Below, piece after piece: positions 1 through 8,375 of a stretch of 64,000 bases of DNA. The DNA is from Acidobacteriota bacterium (GTDB lineage Bacteria; Acidobacteriota; Terriglobia; Terriglobales; Acidobacteriaceae). The DNA lies in the NCBI GenBank assembly GCA_016196065.1, contig JACPYL010000010.1, forward strand, positions 1,488,001-1,552,000, in the 5' to 3' direction. The notes beneath the pieces were generated by a model. It was not told where the DNA came from and searched no databases. It saw only the letters and a program-made list of their open reading frames with translations. Position 1 is the first letter of the stretch. Every line of letters begins with the position of its first letter. A program made the position numbers and the translations under genes.

Positions 1-773
1 GTGTTCGTTCCTTGGTCGATCACCGGAGTGCCAGTCACGCCGATTTCCGGCTGGATATCTTGAAATCCATTGCCCACGTCTGCCGTCGGCACGGAAACTT
101 CTCCGGCCGTGCCGCCGTGATTCGTATCCAGCAAATTGACATGCCAGACTTGCTGGCAAGGGCTCGCGTCCGCGTCAAAGAGATACGCGCTGTCGTGCTG
201 TGTAGCCACGACAATCACGTTGCGAACTTTGCCGCCTGCATTGATGCCGGGAAGCCAAAGTGGCTGCGTGTAAGCAACGCCGTCCACGGCACACGAAAAC
301 AGCTTTCCGAAGGATGCAGTCTTTACTGTGTTCGCCGTCAGCGCATACTCCTGGACATTGGTGCCGTCGCGAGCGGGATTGTTGTGATAGGTCAACACGC
401 CGGAAAGGTCGGTGACCGCAATGGTCGCTGAGTCGCTCTTCGTGGAATCGGCAACGCTAATCGCTTTGACGGTGTGCGTTCCGGCGAGAGTGGGCGGAGT
501 GTAGAGACCAGTGGCGTCAATGGTGCCGACCGTTGTATTGCCCCCATCCGTACCGTCAACGCTCCAGGTCACGCCGCTGCTGGTCTCGCCAGTCACAGTC
601 GCGTGAAACTGCTGCGGCTGCGTGACCGCGAAAACCGCTGCGTTATGAGGTCCGACCACAACCGATGCCGTGGGGGGACCACCACTGCTCGTACCTCCAC
701 CGCAACTTGCGAGTGCAAGACAAGCGATCAGTATCGCAATACCGCCATGTACGCGATGAATATTCTTCGGCAT
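1..773 (-). CDS. Secreted lipoprotein with Ig-like domain and start of a propeller-like region (partial, 3' end outside window)
   Basis: The reading frame stays open from an ATG at 773 to the left edge (257 codons visible). The N-terminus has a hydrophobic signal ending in the lipobox L-A-S-C (Cys24), followed by a Gly/Ser-rich linker, so it should be a lipid-anchored envelope protein. Residues of about 36-120 look like a bacterial Ig-like (BIG) domain (GVTWSVDG, LYTPPT, HTVKA). The sequence then changes to YHNNPARDGTN, a pattern I associate with PQQ-like beta-propeller proteins of Acidobacteria, so a propeller probably follows beyond the window. GAGAGG lies about 6 bases before the ATG. It follows dapD on the same strand after about 40 bases. 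No catalytic residue is visible in this part and its function is unknown. Confidence 0.75.
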   Translation of the reverse strand, partial: MPKNIHRVHGGIAILIACLALASCGGGTSSGGPPTASVVVGPHNAAVFAVTQPQQFHATVTGETSSGVTWSVDGTDGGNTTVGTIDATGLYTPPTLAGTHTVKAISVADSTKSDSATIAVTDLSGVLTYHNNPARDGTNVQEYALTANTVKTASFGKLFSCAVDGVAYTQPLWLPGINAGGKVRNVIVVATQHDSAYLFDADASPCQQVWHVNLLDTNHGGTAGEVSVPTADVGNGFQDIQPEIGVTGTPVIDQGTN

Positions 774-813
774 GAGTGCCTCTCTTAAAGAAGTGCCTAC
801 TTGAAGACAGTCG

Positions 814-1638
814 CTACCGCAGCCAGTCTTCCAATTCAATGCCGCTGTCCGTCTTTTCGTCACGATACTTGACGATCACCGGGGTGTAGAGAGAAAGGTT
901 CCACTCTGAGCCTTTGCCTTTTTTGACTGCGCGTGATCCGGGCACAACCACGGCGTTCTCCGGCACTTCGAGCGGATGCTCGGGTGTCGCGCGATAGACT
1001 TTTCCGCGGACCAAATCGTAGATCGGCGTCGAGCGCGTGAGAATCGTTCCCGCCCCCAGCACTGCGCGTGTCCGCACCAGTGTGCCTTCGTACACACCGC
1101 AGTTTCCGCCAACCAGAACGTCGTCTTCGATGATCACCGGTGCGGCGTTGACTGGTTCCAGAACGCCACCAATCTGAGCGGCAGCACTGATGTGAACGCG
1201 TTTCCCGATCTGCGCGCAGGAACCGACCAACGCATGAGAATCGACCATCGTGCCTTCGTCCACATTAGCTCCGACATTGATGAACATCGGAGGCATGCAG
1301 ATCACAGACGGTGCTACATACGCTCCCTCGCGAATCGTCGATCCGCCGGGCACGACGCGCACTCGATCGGCCACGGAGAAATGTCGAGCAGGGAAGGTGT
1401 CCTTGTCGACGAAGGAGAAGACGCTGCCGTCCGACATTTCTTTCATTTCGCCCAGGCGGAAGCCCAGCAGGATGCCCTGTTTGACCCAGGCATTGACGAT
1501 CCATTGACCGTCAATTTTCTCGGCAGCGCGGATGTCGCCCCTTGTCAGGCAAGCGCGGAAATCAAGAAAAGTACGGCGCGCGGACTCGCGGTTGGGAATA
1601 GTCGCAAGAGCTGCCAATTTTTCTACGTCCGATTTCAA
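814..1638 (-). CDS. dapD: 2,3,4,5-tetrahydropyridine-2,6-dicarboxylate N-succinyltransferase
   Basis: Succinyl-CoA-dependent acyltransferase of the succinylase branch of diaminopimelate/lysine synthesis, cytosolic. The 274 residues match the usual DapD length. The N-terminal helical domain includes GQWIVNAWVKQGILLGFRL. The central left-handed beta-helix shows hexapeptide-repeat character (ICMPPMFINVGANVDEGT, then SHALVGSCAQIGKRVHISA), and the C-terminal part has GSRAVKKGKGSEWNLSLY. The only in-frame start giving a full N-terminus is TTG at 1638; an upstream ATG near 1656 is out of frame and runs quickly into a stop. No strong ribosome site is visible. It lies about 140 bases downstream of dapA and ends the lysine block. 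dapE, dapF and lysA are not in this window. Confidence 0.95.
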   Translation of the reverse strand: MKSDVEKLAALATIPNRESARRTFLDFRACLTRGDIRAAEKIDGQWIVNAWVKQGILLGFRLGEMKEMSDGSVFSFVDKDTFPARHFSVADRVRVVPGGSTIREGAYVAPSVICMPPMFINVGANVDEGTMVDSHALVGSCAQIGKRVHISAAAQIGGVLEPVNAAPVIIEDDVLVGGNCGVYEGTLVRTRAVLGAGTILTRSTPIYDLVRGKVYRATPEHPLEVPENAVVVPGSRAVKKGKGSEWNLSLYTPVIVKYRDEKTDSGIELEDWLR

Positions 1639-1690
1639 TCCGGAGAGAGAAGTTGCATTGAGATGGCTGTCGGAAGTCGTAGAGAAGAAA

Positions 1691-1707
1691 CCTCGGGGCT
1701 AAAGCCC
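1691..1707. repeat. Short GGGGCT-AAAGCCC palindromic element between dapA and dapD
   Basis: The motif CCTCGGGGCTAAAGCCC contains the palindromic core GGGCTAAAGCCC. A closely related copy in the opposite orientation (GGGCTTCAGCCCCCGAGG) lies at 27184-27201. Such elements are, from memory, dispersed between genes in Acidobacteria. Their function is not known from the sequence. Confidence 0.5.
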
Positions 1708-1778
1708 TGTGTAATTCATAGGAGTATACGCGGCGCCAAGGGAGAGCGAGAGCAAAAACGAAATGCTGGCTGCTGACC

Positions 1779-2909
1779 TTATGCCACGCACTTGCACTCG
1801 CTGCGAATCAGAACTCCTTCCATCTGATGAGTCGCCGCGCGGGCTTCGACGGCATTGCCATACGGACCATGCCAGCGCGCGTGATTCGCGTCATGACCTG
1901 CCGGGCGTCCTTTTCCGGCATTACATTGTCCACAGTTGGCGCGATGCAACACCGCTTTATGTGGACCCGCAGCCCAATTCTCGTACACGAAGTATTCGCT
2001 TGGAGCGACTGCGACCGGAGTCGCTTTGGCGACCAGGCCCACATCGGAAGCTACCTTCTGAAGTTTGGAGCGCGTATCGCGTCGCATGGGCAGAAGCGGC
2101 AGGCGATATATTTCTTCGACTTTGCCCATCATCGCCAGCACGGCCTTCACGGGCAGAGGATTCGATTCGATGAAGTTTGCCTGCATGAGCGCTAGATATT
2201 TGCGATGAATCTTGCGAGCAGTATCCCAATCATTCGCCAGGGCAGCCCGCGTCATCTCCGCCATCTCTTTTGGGATCTCATTCGAAGCCACGGAAATAAT
2301 TCCGACGCCGCCGAGCGCAATCACCGGTAGCGTGATGGCATCGTCTCCAGAGAACACGAGAAACGATTCTGGAACAGCATTCAACACGTCCGCAATCTGC
2401 GACATGTTTCCGCTGGCTTCCTTCACGGCTGCAACATTTGGTACTTCTGCCAGTCGCGCCAGTGTCGCCGGTTCGAGATTCGCTCCTGTACGTCCGGGCA
2501 CGTTGTACAACACCAGCGGCTTGTCGACCGCCTCGGCGATCGCGCGGAAATGGCGGTATTGTCCTTCCTGCGTAGGCTTGTTGTAGTAAGGAGAGGCCGT
2601 CAGGATCGCATCGACGCCCGGTCGGGCTGCTACTTCCTTCGCCTTCGCAACCGCCTCCTGCGTGGAGTTGGAGGTTGCGCCAGCGACGATCGGTACGCGC
2701 CCCGCCACCACTTCGATGGTGACGTCAATGACGCGCAGCCATTCATCGTGCGTCAGAGTTGGAGTCTCACCAGTTGTGCCGCAGGGAATGAGAAAATCGA
2801 TGCCCGAATCCACCTGCCACGCAACCAGGTTGCGCAATGAGGTTTCATCGACCGAGCCGTCCGGATGGAACGGCGTGACGAGAGCGGTACCGCAGCCTCG
2901 TAGTTGCAT
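1779..2909 (-). CDS. dapA: 4-hydroxy-tetrahydrodipicolinate synthase fused to a C-terminal Cys-rich domain
   Basis: Condenses pyruvate with aspartate semialdehyde, the first committed step of diaminopimelate/lysine synthesis. I chose ATG 2909 (start MQLRGCGTALVTPF), where the family begins; the frame is open further upstream but that part is not DapA-like. The TIM-barrel shows the pyruvate-binding PCGTTGETPTL motif, the catalytic Tyr in LYNVPGRTGANL and the Schiff-base Lys in VAAVKEASGN. The barrel and its C-terminal helices end near residue 295. About 75 extra residues then follow without a frame break: residues 304-376 contain EYFVYENW, Cys326-x-x-Cys329-Asn, RWHGPYG and Cys372-x-Cys374. 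This looks like a small metal-binding module that I recall from stand-alone hypothetical proteins. Ordinary DapA lacks it. The gene lies between dapB and dapD. Confidence 0.95.
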   Translation of the reverse strand: MQLRGCGTALVTPFHPDGSVDETSLRNLVAWQVDSGIDFLIPCGTTGETPTLTHDEWLRVIDVTIEVVAGRVPIVAGATSNSTQEAVAKAKEVAARPGVDAILTASPYYNKPTQEGQYRHFRAIAEAVDKPLVLYNVPGRTGANLEPATLARLAEVPNVAAVKEASGNMSQIADVLNAVPESFLVFSGDDAITLPVIALGGVGIISVASNEIPKEMAEMTRAALANDWDTARKIHRKYLALMQANFIESNPLPVKAVLAMMGKVEEIYRLPLLPMRRDTRSKLQKVASDVGLVAKATPVAVAPSEYFVYENWAAGPHKAVLHRANCGQCNAGKGRPAGHDANHARWHGPYGNAVEARAATHQMEGVLIRSECKCVA

Positions 2910-2989
2910 ATGAATAAGATAACGCGAAGTTGAATCAAAGTGAACGCGGCTTAGACCACGTCCCTCGAAATTGGACTCGCTCGTCTGTC

Positions 2990-3670
2990 CTAGAGTTGCT
3001 TCCAGATATCGCGAAACTCGAAAAAGCCCTGCTTGCCGGCCAGCCACTCCGCGCCGCGAACCGCTCCTTCGGCAAATCCACGCCGCGATTTGCTGTCGTG
3101 ACACAGATAGATGCGGTCGTTCTCGGAGTTGAATACGACTTCGTGCATCCCCATCACTTCGCCCTCGCGGAAAGAAGTGATTTCCAATTCCTGTCCGCCG
3201 GAGTCGCGGATGATCTTCTGCAGAGTAATCGCCGTTCCCGAAGGCGCATCTTTCTTTTGTGAATGATGGCGTTCGAAAATCTGTCCAGAATATTCAAACT
3301 GCAGGGCAGGTGCCGACGCCTGAACAATCTCAAAGAAAAGATTCATGCCAATCGAAAAATTCGATCCATACAAAATACCTGTCTTCGCGGTCACAACCTT
3401 GTCGCGAAGCAGCGGGACGGAGTCGTACCATCCCGTCGTCCCGATAACCAGGTGCCTGCCGGCCCGAATGCAGGCCTCTGCATTGGCTAGCACAGCGGCG
3501 GGGGTTGTGAAATCAATGACGCCGTCAACATCAGAAAGATAGGCCGGAGTGAGCGCACTGGCATTCCGATTCTCGGCTGCGCCCAGGACGCGGACGTGAT
3601 GTCGCCGGGCACGCGCCACTTCGGCAACGATGGATCCGGTCTTGCCACGGCCTAGAACGAGCAGATTCAT
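2990..3670 (-). CDS. dapB: 4-hydroxy-tetrahydrodipicolinate reductase, short form
   Basis: NAD(P)H-dependent reductase that follows DapA in diaminopimelate synthesis. The frame is open upstream, but the family-like N-terminus MNLLVLGRGKTGS starts at ATG 3670, giving 226 residues, shorter than the roughly 270 of the E. coli enzyme. The nucleotide-binding loop reads LGRGKTG. DFTTPAAV and GTTGW line the cofactor pocket, and FERHHSQKKDAPSGTA carries the catalytic His-His and Lys plus the substrate-binding DAPSGTA. The C-terminal part (HEVVFNSENDRIYLCHDSKSR) is also family-like. It sits 76 bases downstream of lysC and 80 bases upstream of dapA, consistent with one operon. Confidence 0.93.
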   Translation of the reverse strand: MNLLVLGRGKTGSIVAEVARARRHHVRVLGAAENRNASALTPAYLSDVDGVIDFTTPAAVLANAEACIRAGRHLVIGTTGWYDSVPLLRDKVVTAKTGILYGSNFSIGMNLFFEIVQASAPALQFEYSGQIFERHHSQKKDAPSGTAITLQKIIRDSGGQELEITSFREGEVMGMHEVVFNSENDRIYLCHDSKSRRGFAEGAVRGAEWLAGKQGFFEFRDIWKQL

Positions 3671-3746
3671 GAGAAAGCCGCTTTCATTACAGGGCCAGAT
3701 GATTCGTTTTCTACGCGAACTCTGTGTCGTCGGCGGTGAAAAGATT

Positions 3747-5120
3747 CTATGCGAATACTTCGGGGTCTGCTTGTGCGAAGAACTCCTTATGCAACCGTCG
3801 AACGACTTCAGTGGCATCGTCTTCTTCAATCACAAACGTCAGGTTGATTTCGGATGCACCCTGGGAAATCATTCGGATCTTCACGTCTTCCAGTATGCCG
3901 AACACTTTTGCGGCGATTCCCGGAGTGTCGCGCAGGCTTTCGCCGACCAGGCAGACGATTGCTTTGCGGCCTTCATATTTCACGTCGGCCAATTTGGCAA
4001 GATCGGCAGCTAGCGCGGGGATTGCTTCATTCGTCTCCGCGGTCACCGAAACGCTCACTTCGGATGTCGACACCACATCGACCGCTACCATGTGCCGATC
4101 GAACACTTCGAAAATTGACTTCAGATATCCATGCACGAGCAGCCGGCGCGGTGCCGCCACGTCGACGATCGTGATCTTCTTCTTGAGAGCGATTGCCTTG
4201 AAAATATTTGAGCAGCGGGGAGCGCGCGCTGTGATCTTGGTTCCTTCGCATGTCGGATTCTGCGAGTTCAGAACATACACGGCGATATTCTTCTGAATGG
4301 CGGGCAGCACTGTGGCGGGATGGAGAACTTTCGCGCCAAAGTATGCGAGTTCAGCGGCTTCGTCGAAGCTGATGACCTTGATCCGCCGTGCATCCGGACA
4401 CAGGCGCGGATCCGTCGTCATCATGCCGTCCACGTCGGTCCAGATTTCAATGCGGGCAGCGTCGAGCCCGGCACCAAAGATCGCAGCAGAGAAGTCCGAA
4501 CCGCCACGGCCGATGGTGGTTGTAATCCCGGCTCGGTTAGAGCCGATGAAGCCGCCCATGACTGGAACTTTCCCGGACTCCAAAAGAGGCTTCACTTTTT
4601 TCTGCAGGCGTTCATTGGTCTCGTCAAACTGAGGGACGGCCTTCGTATAACTGGAATCGGTAAGCAGGCACTGCCGTGAGTCGACGTGCACTCCGGGCAA
4701 CCCCCGGGCAACGAAAGCGGCGGCCACGATTTTGCTGGAGAGCATTTCGCCGAACGACGCAACCGAATCGTATGTGCGTGGCGTGATCTCGCCGACCGCA
4801 CCAATGCCGCGCAACAGTTCGTCCAGATCCTCGAAGTCGGCACCGAGTCCGCTGTGGAACTCCGTGAACAACGCGGTGCCCAGCAATTCTCCAGCAGTTT
4901 CGTAGTGGCGCTCGCGTAGTGCGCGCGACATTTTCAGAGCGGTCTTACGATCGCCACTGCCGGCCGCTTTGCCCATCGCAAGCAGGGCATCGGTCACCTT
5001 AGCCATCGCGCTTACGACTACGACCGGACGATCTGCCAACCGGCCTTGCACAATCTGGCCAACGCGATCAATCGCCTTAGCGTCCTGTACGGAGGTCCCG
5101 CCAAATTTCATTACGATCAT
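3747..5120 (-). CDS. lysC: Aspartate kinase
   Basis: ATP-dependent phosphorylation of L-aspartate, the entry step to lysine, threonine and methionine synthesis. The 457 residues suit a monofunctional LysC. Visible motifs: N-terminal KFGGTSV, the amino-acid kinase segment GGFIGSNRAGITTTIGRGGS, and EIWTDVDGMMTTDPR with the metal/ATP-binding acidic residues. The C-terminal third (from about residue 305) is a pair of ACT domains, the usual site of feedback inhibition; which amino acid controls it cannot be read. Start ATG 5120; a second ATG three codons later is possible. TGAGGA lies about 12 bases upstream. The gene lies 67 bases downstream of asd. Confidence 0.96.
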   Translation of the reverse strand: MIVMKFGGTSVQDAKAIDRVGQIVQGRLADRPVVVVSAMAKVTDALLAMGKAAGSGDRKTALKMSRALRERHYETAGELLGTALFTEFHSGLGADFEDLDELLRGIGAVGEITPRTYDSVASFGEMLSSKIVAAAFVARGLPGVHVDSRQCLLTDSSYTKAVPQFDETNERLQKKVKPLLESGKVPVMGGFIGSNRAGITTTIGRGGSDFSAAIFGAGLDAARIEIWTDVDGMMTTDPRLCPDARRIKVISFDEAAELAYFGAKVLHPATVLPAIQKNIAVYVLNSQNPTCEGTKITARAPRCSNIFKAIALKKKITIVDVAAPRRLLVHGYLKSIFEVFDRHMVAVDVVSTSEVSVSVTAETNEAIPALAADLAKLADVKYEGRKAIVCLVGESLRDTPGIAAKVFGILEDVKIRMISQGASEINLTFVIEEDDATEVVRRLHKEFFAQADPEVFA

Positions 5121-5187
5121 GGGCGGGGATCCTCACCGGGATTTAGGAGGCGACTCTGCGTCTGGGCGGTCAATGTGAATTGAGCCT

Positions 5188-6240
5188 TCACCCGAAATAC
5201 CCTTTCGCTTTCAGCAACTCGGCGTTGAGTAGTGCTGCACCGGCAGCGCCGCGAATCGTGTTGTGCGAGAGCAGCGTAAATTTCCAGTCCAGCACATTGC
5301 ATTTGCGCAAGCGTCCAACCGAAGTCGTCATGCCGCCGCCGGAATCCACGTCCAGCCGGGGCTGCGGACGGTCCACGCCCTGCAGATAGATGACCGGTTG
5401 CTCGGGAGCGCTCGGCAGACGAAGGCGTTGCGGCTCAGCGCGAAAATCATTCCATGCCGCAATGATTTCTTCCGGCTGGGCTTTCGTTTTCAGGCGAATC
5501 GAAACTGATTCCGTGTGCCCATCTTCCACCGCAACTCGATTGCACTGCGCGCTCATCGCGAAGGGCGCGGGAACAATGCCATTCCCGTTGAGCTTTCCAA
5601 GTAGCTTCTGCGTTTCCTCTTCCATCTTTTCTTCTTCATTCGAGATGTAAGGAATCACATTGCCGAGGATGTCGAGCGAAGCCACGCCGGGATATCCCGC
5701 ACCGCTGACCGCTTGCATGGTCACGGCCATGACCGTCTCCAGACCAAACTTCTGATGCAACGGGGCCAGAGCCAGGACCAATCCAATTGCCGAACAATTG
5801 GGATTCGTTACCGCGAACCCGCCACTCTTTCGCCGCCAGCCTTGCACTTCAATAAGAGGAATGTGATCGGCGTTGACCTCGGGAATCACGAGTGGGACGT
5901 CTGACTGCATCCGCAACGCGCTGGAGTTCGAGACAACCGCGCAACCTGCTGCCGCAAACGCCGGCTCCATCTCCTTGGCGATGGCCGAATCGAGCGCCGC
6001 AAAGATAATCTTGGGCGCGCCCTCTGGCGTGGCCGGGGACACTGTCATCTGAGCGATGCGTTCCGGAATCGCGGTTTTCAAACGCCACCGCGCCGCCTGC
6101 ACGTAGGGCTTGCCTTCCGAGCGGTCCGAAGCCGCCAACCACGAAACTTCAAACCACGGGTGATGCTCCAGCAACTGGATAAAGCGCTGCCCGACGATGC
6201 CCGTGGCACCGAGAATTCCTACAGATAGTTTGTTGGACAT
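5188..6240 (-). CDS. asd: Aspartate-semialdehyde dehydrogenase
   Basis: Reduces aspartyl phosphate to aspartate semialdehyde with NADPH, linking LysC to DapA. It has 350 residues. The N-terminal Rossmann motif is GILGATGIVGQRF, and the catalytic Cys lies in NPNCSAIG. The sequence VTMQAVSGAGYPGV and the acidic EEEKMEEET segment resemble the archaeal/fungal-type enzyme more than the E. coli type. It appears to be the first gene of the minus-strand lysine block: an AT-rich stretch with a TATAAA (complement of 6255-6260) lies just upstream, a possible -10 element, but I see no convincing -35. Confidence 0.95.
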   Translation of the reverse strand: MSNKLSVGILGATGIVGQRFIQLLEHHPWFEVSWLAASDRSEGKPYVQAARWRLKTAIPERIAQMTVSPATPEGAPKIIFAALDSAIAKEMEPAFAAAGCAVVSNSSALRMQSDVPLVIPEVNADHIPLIEVQGWRRKSGGFAVTNPNCSAIGLVLALAPLHQKFGLETVMAVTMQAVSGAGYPGVASLDILGNVIPYISNEEEKMEEETQKLLGKLNGNGIVPAPFAMSAQCNRVAVEDGHTESVSIRLKTKAQPEEIIAAWNDFRAEPQRLRLPSAPEQPVIYLQGVDRPQPRLDVDSGGGMTTSVGRLRKCNVLDWKFTLLSHNTIRGAAGAALLNAELLKAKGYFG

Positions 6241-6370
6241 GGTTAATCTTTTATTTTATAACAGGCGAATTTCCGGACGAGAATTGCTTCCAAGGCACCG
6301 GTTCGGAAGGGCGGTGTCAGCGGTCCGCGCGAAGAGGTCGATCGAGTCTCGAAGCGCGCAAATAATGTTG

Positions 6371-6404
6371 TTTACAGAGAACTGAGAACCGGGAACTGAG
6401 AACT
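6371..6404 (+). repeat. 34-bp repeat, exact copy at 23408-23441
   Basis: A 34-base sequence built of repeated AACTGAGAAC units is present exactly here and at 23408-23441. It lies between asd and the AI-2E permease gene, just past the stop of the latter. The short internal repetition and intergenic placement suggest a dispersed palindrome-forming element rather than a coding sequence. Confidence 0.8.
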
Positions 6405-6408
6405 GTTC

Positions 6409-7506
6409 TTAGAGTGGTCCCCGGCCGATGTCATGCGGGAGGAAGTTTTCGTTGAGTGGGCCAAAGCGGCGTTTTTCGACGAAGATACGCCAGCGCCGCC
6501 AGACGATCCGCAAACTGGCCATTACTGGGATAGAAAGATAGACACCCAGAACGCCAGCGATCTCACCGCCCGCAAGCACGCCGAAAAGCGCAGCCAGCGG
6601 ATGCAGTTGGACACTGCCGCCCATGACACGGGGTGAAATCACGTAATCCTGCACCAATCGCCAGATCACCAGGAACAGCAACAACAGAGGCCAGTACGGG
6701 TATCCCGCCAGGACCGCCACGACTACCATCGCGATTCCGGCTACCAGCGGTCCGACTACCGGCACAAATTCCAGCACTCCGCCCGCAGTCCCCAGCACCA
6801 TTGCGTAGGGGACGTGCATGATACCTAAAACAGATGAATAGACGACGAGCGACAATCCAGCCAGCGTCAGCTGAGCGCGAATGAATTGGGCAAGCATCTG
6901 GTTCAGGTCGCGAAACACATCCTGCAGGAATTCTCTTTGCGAGCGCGACTGAACCAGCGAGACCAGGACCTCATTGAAATTTCCAGCGTCCATAAGGAAG
7001 AAGACTGCCAGAATGGGGACAATAAACAATACCCACACTTCCTTGGCGGTCTCCGCGACCCGAACGCCGATGCGTTGCGCGATGACCAGAAGTTCCTGGC
7101 TATGGTTCTTGAGAACTTCCTGCATGCGGTCTTGCGTCGCCTGGCTCCAGCCGCGCTGTATGCCGATGTCGACCGCGATCTGTCCTGAACTCACTTTGGT
7201 GGTCAGTTCCGGCCATGATTCGCCGAGGCGAGCCGCCTGCCGGGTGACTCGTGGGCCAACAAAAAACACGAGCAGGATGATCCCCGTCAGCAAAAGTAGA
7301 TAAATGACCGCGATCGCTCGCCCCCGGCTGCGCAAAGGCTTCTGCAGTCGCTCCACCGCTGGATTGATGAGGTAGGCAAAAAAGATTGCAAATAGAAACA
7401 GGATCAACGTCTGGCGAGCGACGTAAAGGAACCCGAGGCCCAAGGCAAACAGGGATGCCGTGAACAGAACCTTAGTCGTTCGTGAGTCAATGATAGTCAA
7501 TGGCAA
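6409..7506 (-). CDS. AI-2E family transporter (PerM-like permease)
   Basis: Integral membrane protein of 365 residues. Two hydrophobic segments lie at the N-terminus (VLFTASLFALGLGFLYVA; LILFLFAIFFAYLINPAV), then a third (AIAVIYLLLLTGIILLVFFV), a long soluble region of about residues 85-150, and a cluster of further membrane spans. The segment AYLINPAVERLQKPL and the C-terminal VLEFVPVVGPLVAGIAMV and VISPRVMGG are typical of the AI-2E/PerM (UPF0118) family. Members have been linked to autoinducer-2 export or sodium/proton exchange; the substrate cannot be assigned here. It follows the sigma-factor gene block on the same strand after about 120 bases that contain a hairpin element. Confidence 0.85.
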   Translation of the reverse strand: MPLTIIDSRTTKVLFTASLFALGLGFLYVARQTLILFLFAIFFAYLINPAVERLQKPLRSRGRAIAVIYLLLLTGIILLVFFVGPRVTRQAARLGESWPELTTKVSSGQIAVDIGIQRGWSQATQDRMQEVLKNHSQELLVIAQRIGVRVAETAKEVWVLFIVPILAVFFLMDAGNFNEVLVSLVQSRSQREFLQDVFRDLNQMLAQFIRAQLTLAGLSLVVYSSVLGIMHVPYAMVLGTAGGVLEFVPVVGPLVAGIAMVVVAVLAGYPYWPLLLLFLVIWRLVQDYVISPRVMGGSVQLHPLAALFGVLAGGEIAGVLGVYLSIPVMASLRIVWRRWRIFVEKRRFGPLNENFLPHDIGRGPL

Positions 7507-7540
7507 TTCGATCGAAGCGAGCTAAGCGTGCTCGCAGTAC

Positions 7541-7620
7541 CTCGGAACATCGTAACGCCGCTGTACTCGATGCCCAAGTTCCTGAAGGAGACGCCCTTCA
7601 GTATGGTCTCACGTTCCGAG
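7541..7620. repeat. 80-bp nested inverted repeat
   Basis: Outer arms CTCGGAAC (7541-7548) and GTTCCGAG (7613-7620) enclose an inner hairpin CTGAAGG (7582-7588) / CCTTCAG (7595-7601). It lies between two minus-strand genes. It could be a REP-like element or an RNA structure affecting the upstream message. No T-run typical of an intrinsic terminator follows. Confidence 0.5.
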
Positions 7621-7628
7621 CGTAGACC

Positions 7629-8375
7629 TTAGTCGCGAATGACTTCGGTTTTTTCTGCAGGAATCGAGATGCGCAAGACCTTGAAGTCGTCGTCAAACCA
7701 GATCAGCCAACTTCCGGTTTCACTTTTCAGTTCCAGCTTGCTCATTTCCTTCTCAACCTTACCAACCATCATCTTTTCACGACCCAGGAATTCCATGCTG
7801 GCAGGCGCGGAAGAGTGCTGGTGAGGATTCATGGTTCCGAACTGCGCTCGCTGCTTTACGGGACACTGGACCTGCCCCTTTTCACTCTTGCACGTGGAGC
7901 CGAGATACTTCCACGCCAGCACTTCACGGTGCACAAAAAAATAGTCGTCCAGAATGTTGGTGGAGACGGGAAGCAGGTACGGTTGTTCCTGTTCTTTATC
8001 TTGCGGCCCGGCGCTGTACTTTTGCGTGAGAAATTGATCGTTCGGAATCACTACGGACCGCGCTTTGCCGGGACTCTGTTCTTTCCATTCATAGCGACGG
8101 ATCTCTCCGCCGCTGGTGAGCTGCAACTCCGAATCCTGCACCGCCTGGCCCGAGTCGCCGTCGGCCTTAAATTCAGATTGGATGACGCTACCACTCGCGG
8201 TTTGCGTAATTGAGAAAGTCTCCGTACCCACCCTTCGCCCGTTCATGAATACGCCGAACGATCCGGAGTCAACCTTCTTTCCATCCGCTTCTTTTTCTTT
8301 CCCGGCAGGAGCTGCCAGGGCCACGCATGAAGACGAAACCGCCAGTATGAGAACGCACCACCGGGACAACTTCAC
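7629..8375 (-). CDS. Secreted protein of unknown function, possibly DUF6134-like
   Basis: Exported protein of about 248 residues. I place the start at GTG 8375: GGAGGA lies 7 bases upstream, and the result is a proper signal peptide (MKLSRWCVLILAVSSSCVALAA). The upstream open frame overlaps aroK and is ignored. The mature part starts with a charged Lys/Glu-rich linker, then GSFGVFMNGRRVGTETFSI, which recalls periplasmic beta-rich proteins of the DUF6134 kind; this is a weak assignment. Two Cys residues around CKSEKGQVQC could form a disulfide. Its start overlaps the aroK stop by one base (TAGTG), so the two are probably translationally coupled. Confidence 0.8.
   Translation of the reverse strand: MKLSRWCVLILAVSSSCVALAAPAGKEKEADGKKVDSGSFGVFMNGRRVGTETFSITQTASGSVIQSEFKADGDSGQAVQDSELQLTSGGEIRRYEWKEQSPGKARSVVIPNDQFLTQKYSAGPQDKEQEQPYLLPVSTNILDDYFFVHREVLAWKYLGSTCKSEKGQVQCPVKQRAQFGTMNPHQHSSAPASMEFLGREKMMVGKVEKEMSKLELKSETGSWLIWFDDDFKVLRISIPAEKTEVIRD

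Noticed and set aside
976-1776. 266-codon plus-strand frame opposite dapD
   Set aside because: It is the complement of a clear DapD gene, is rich in His/Arg/Cys and has no domain.
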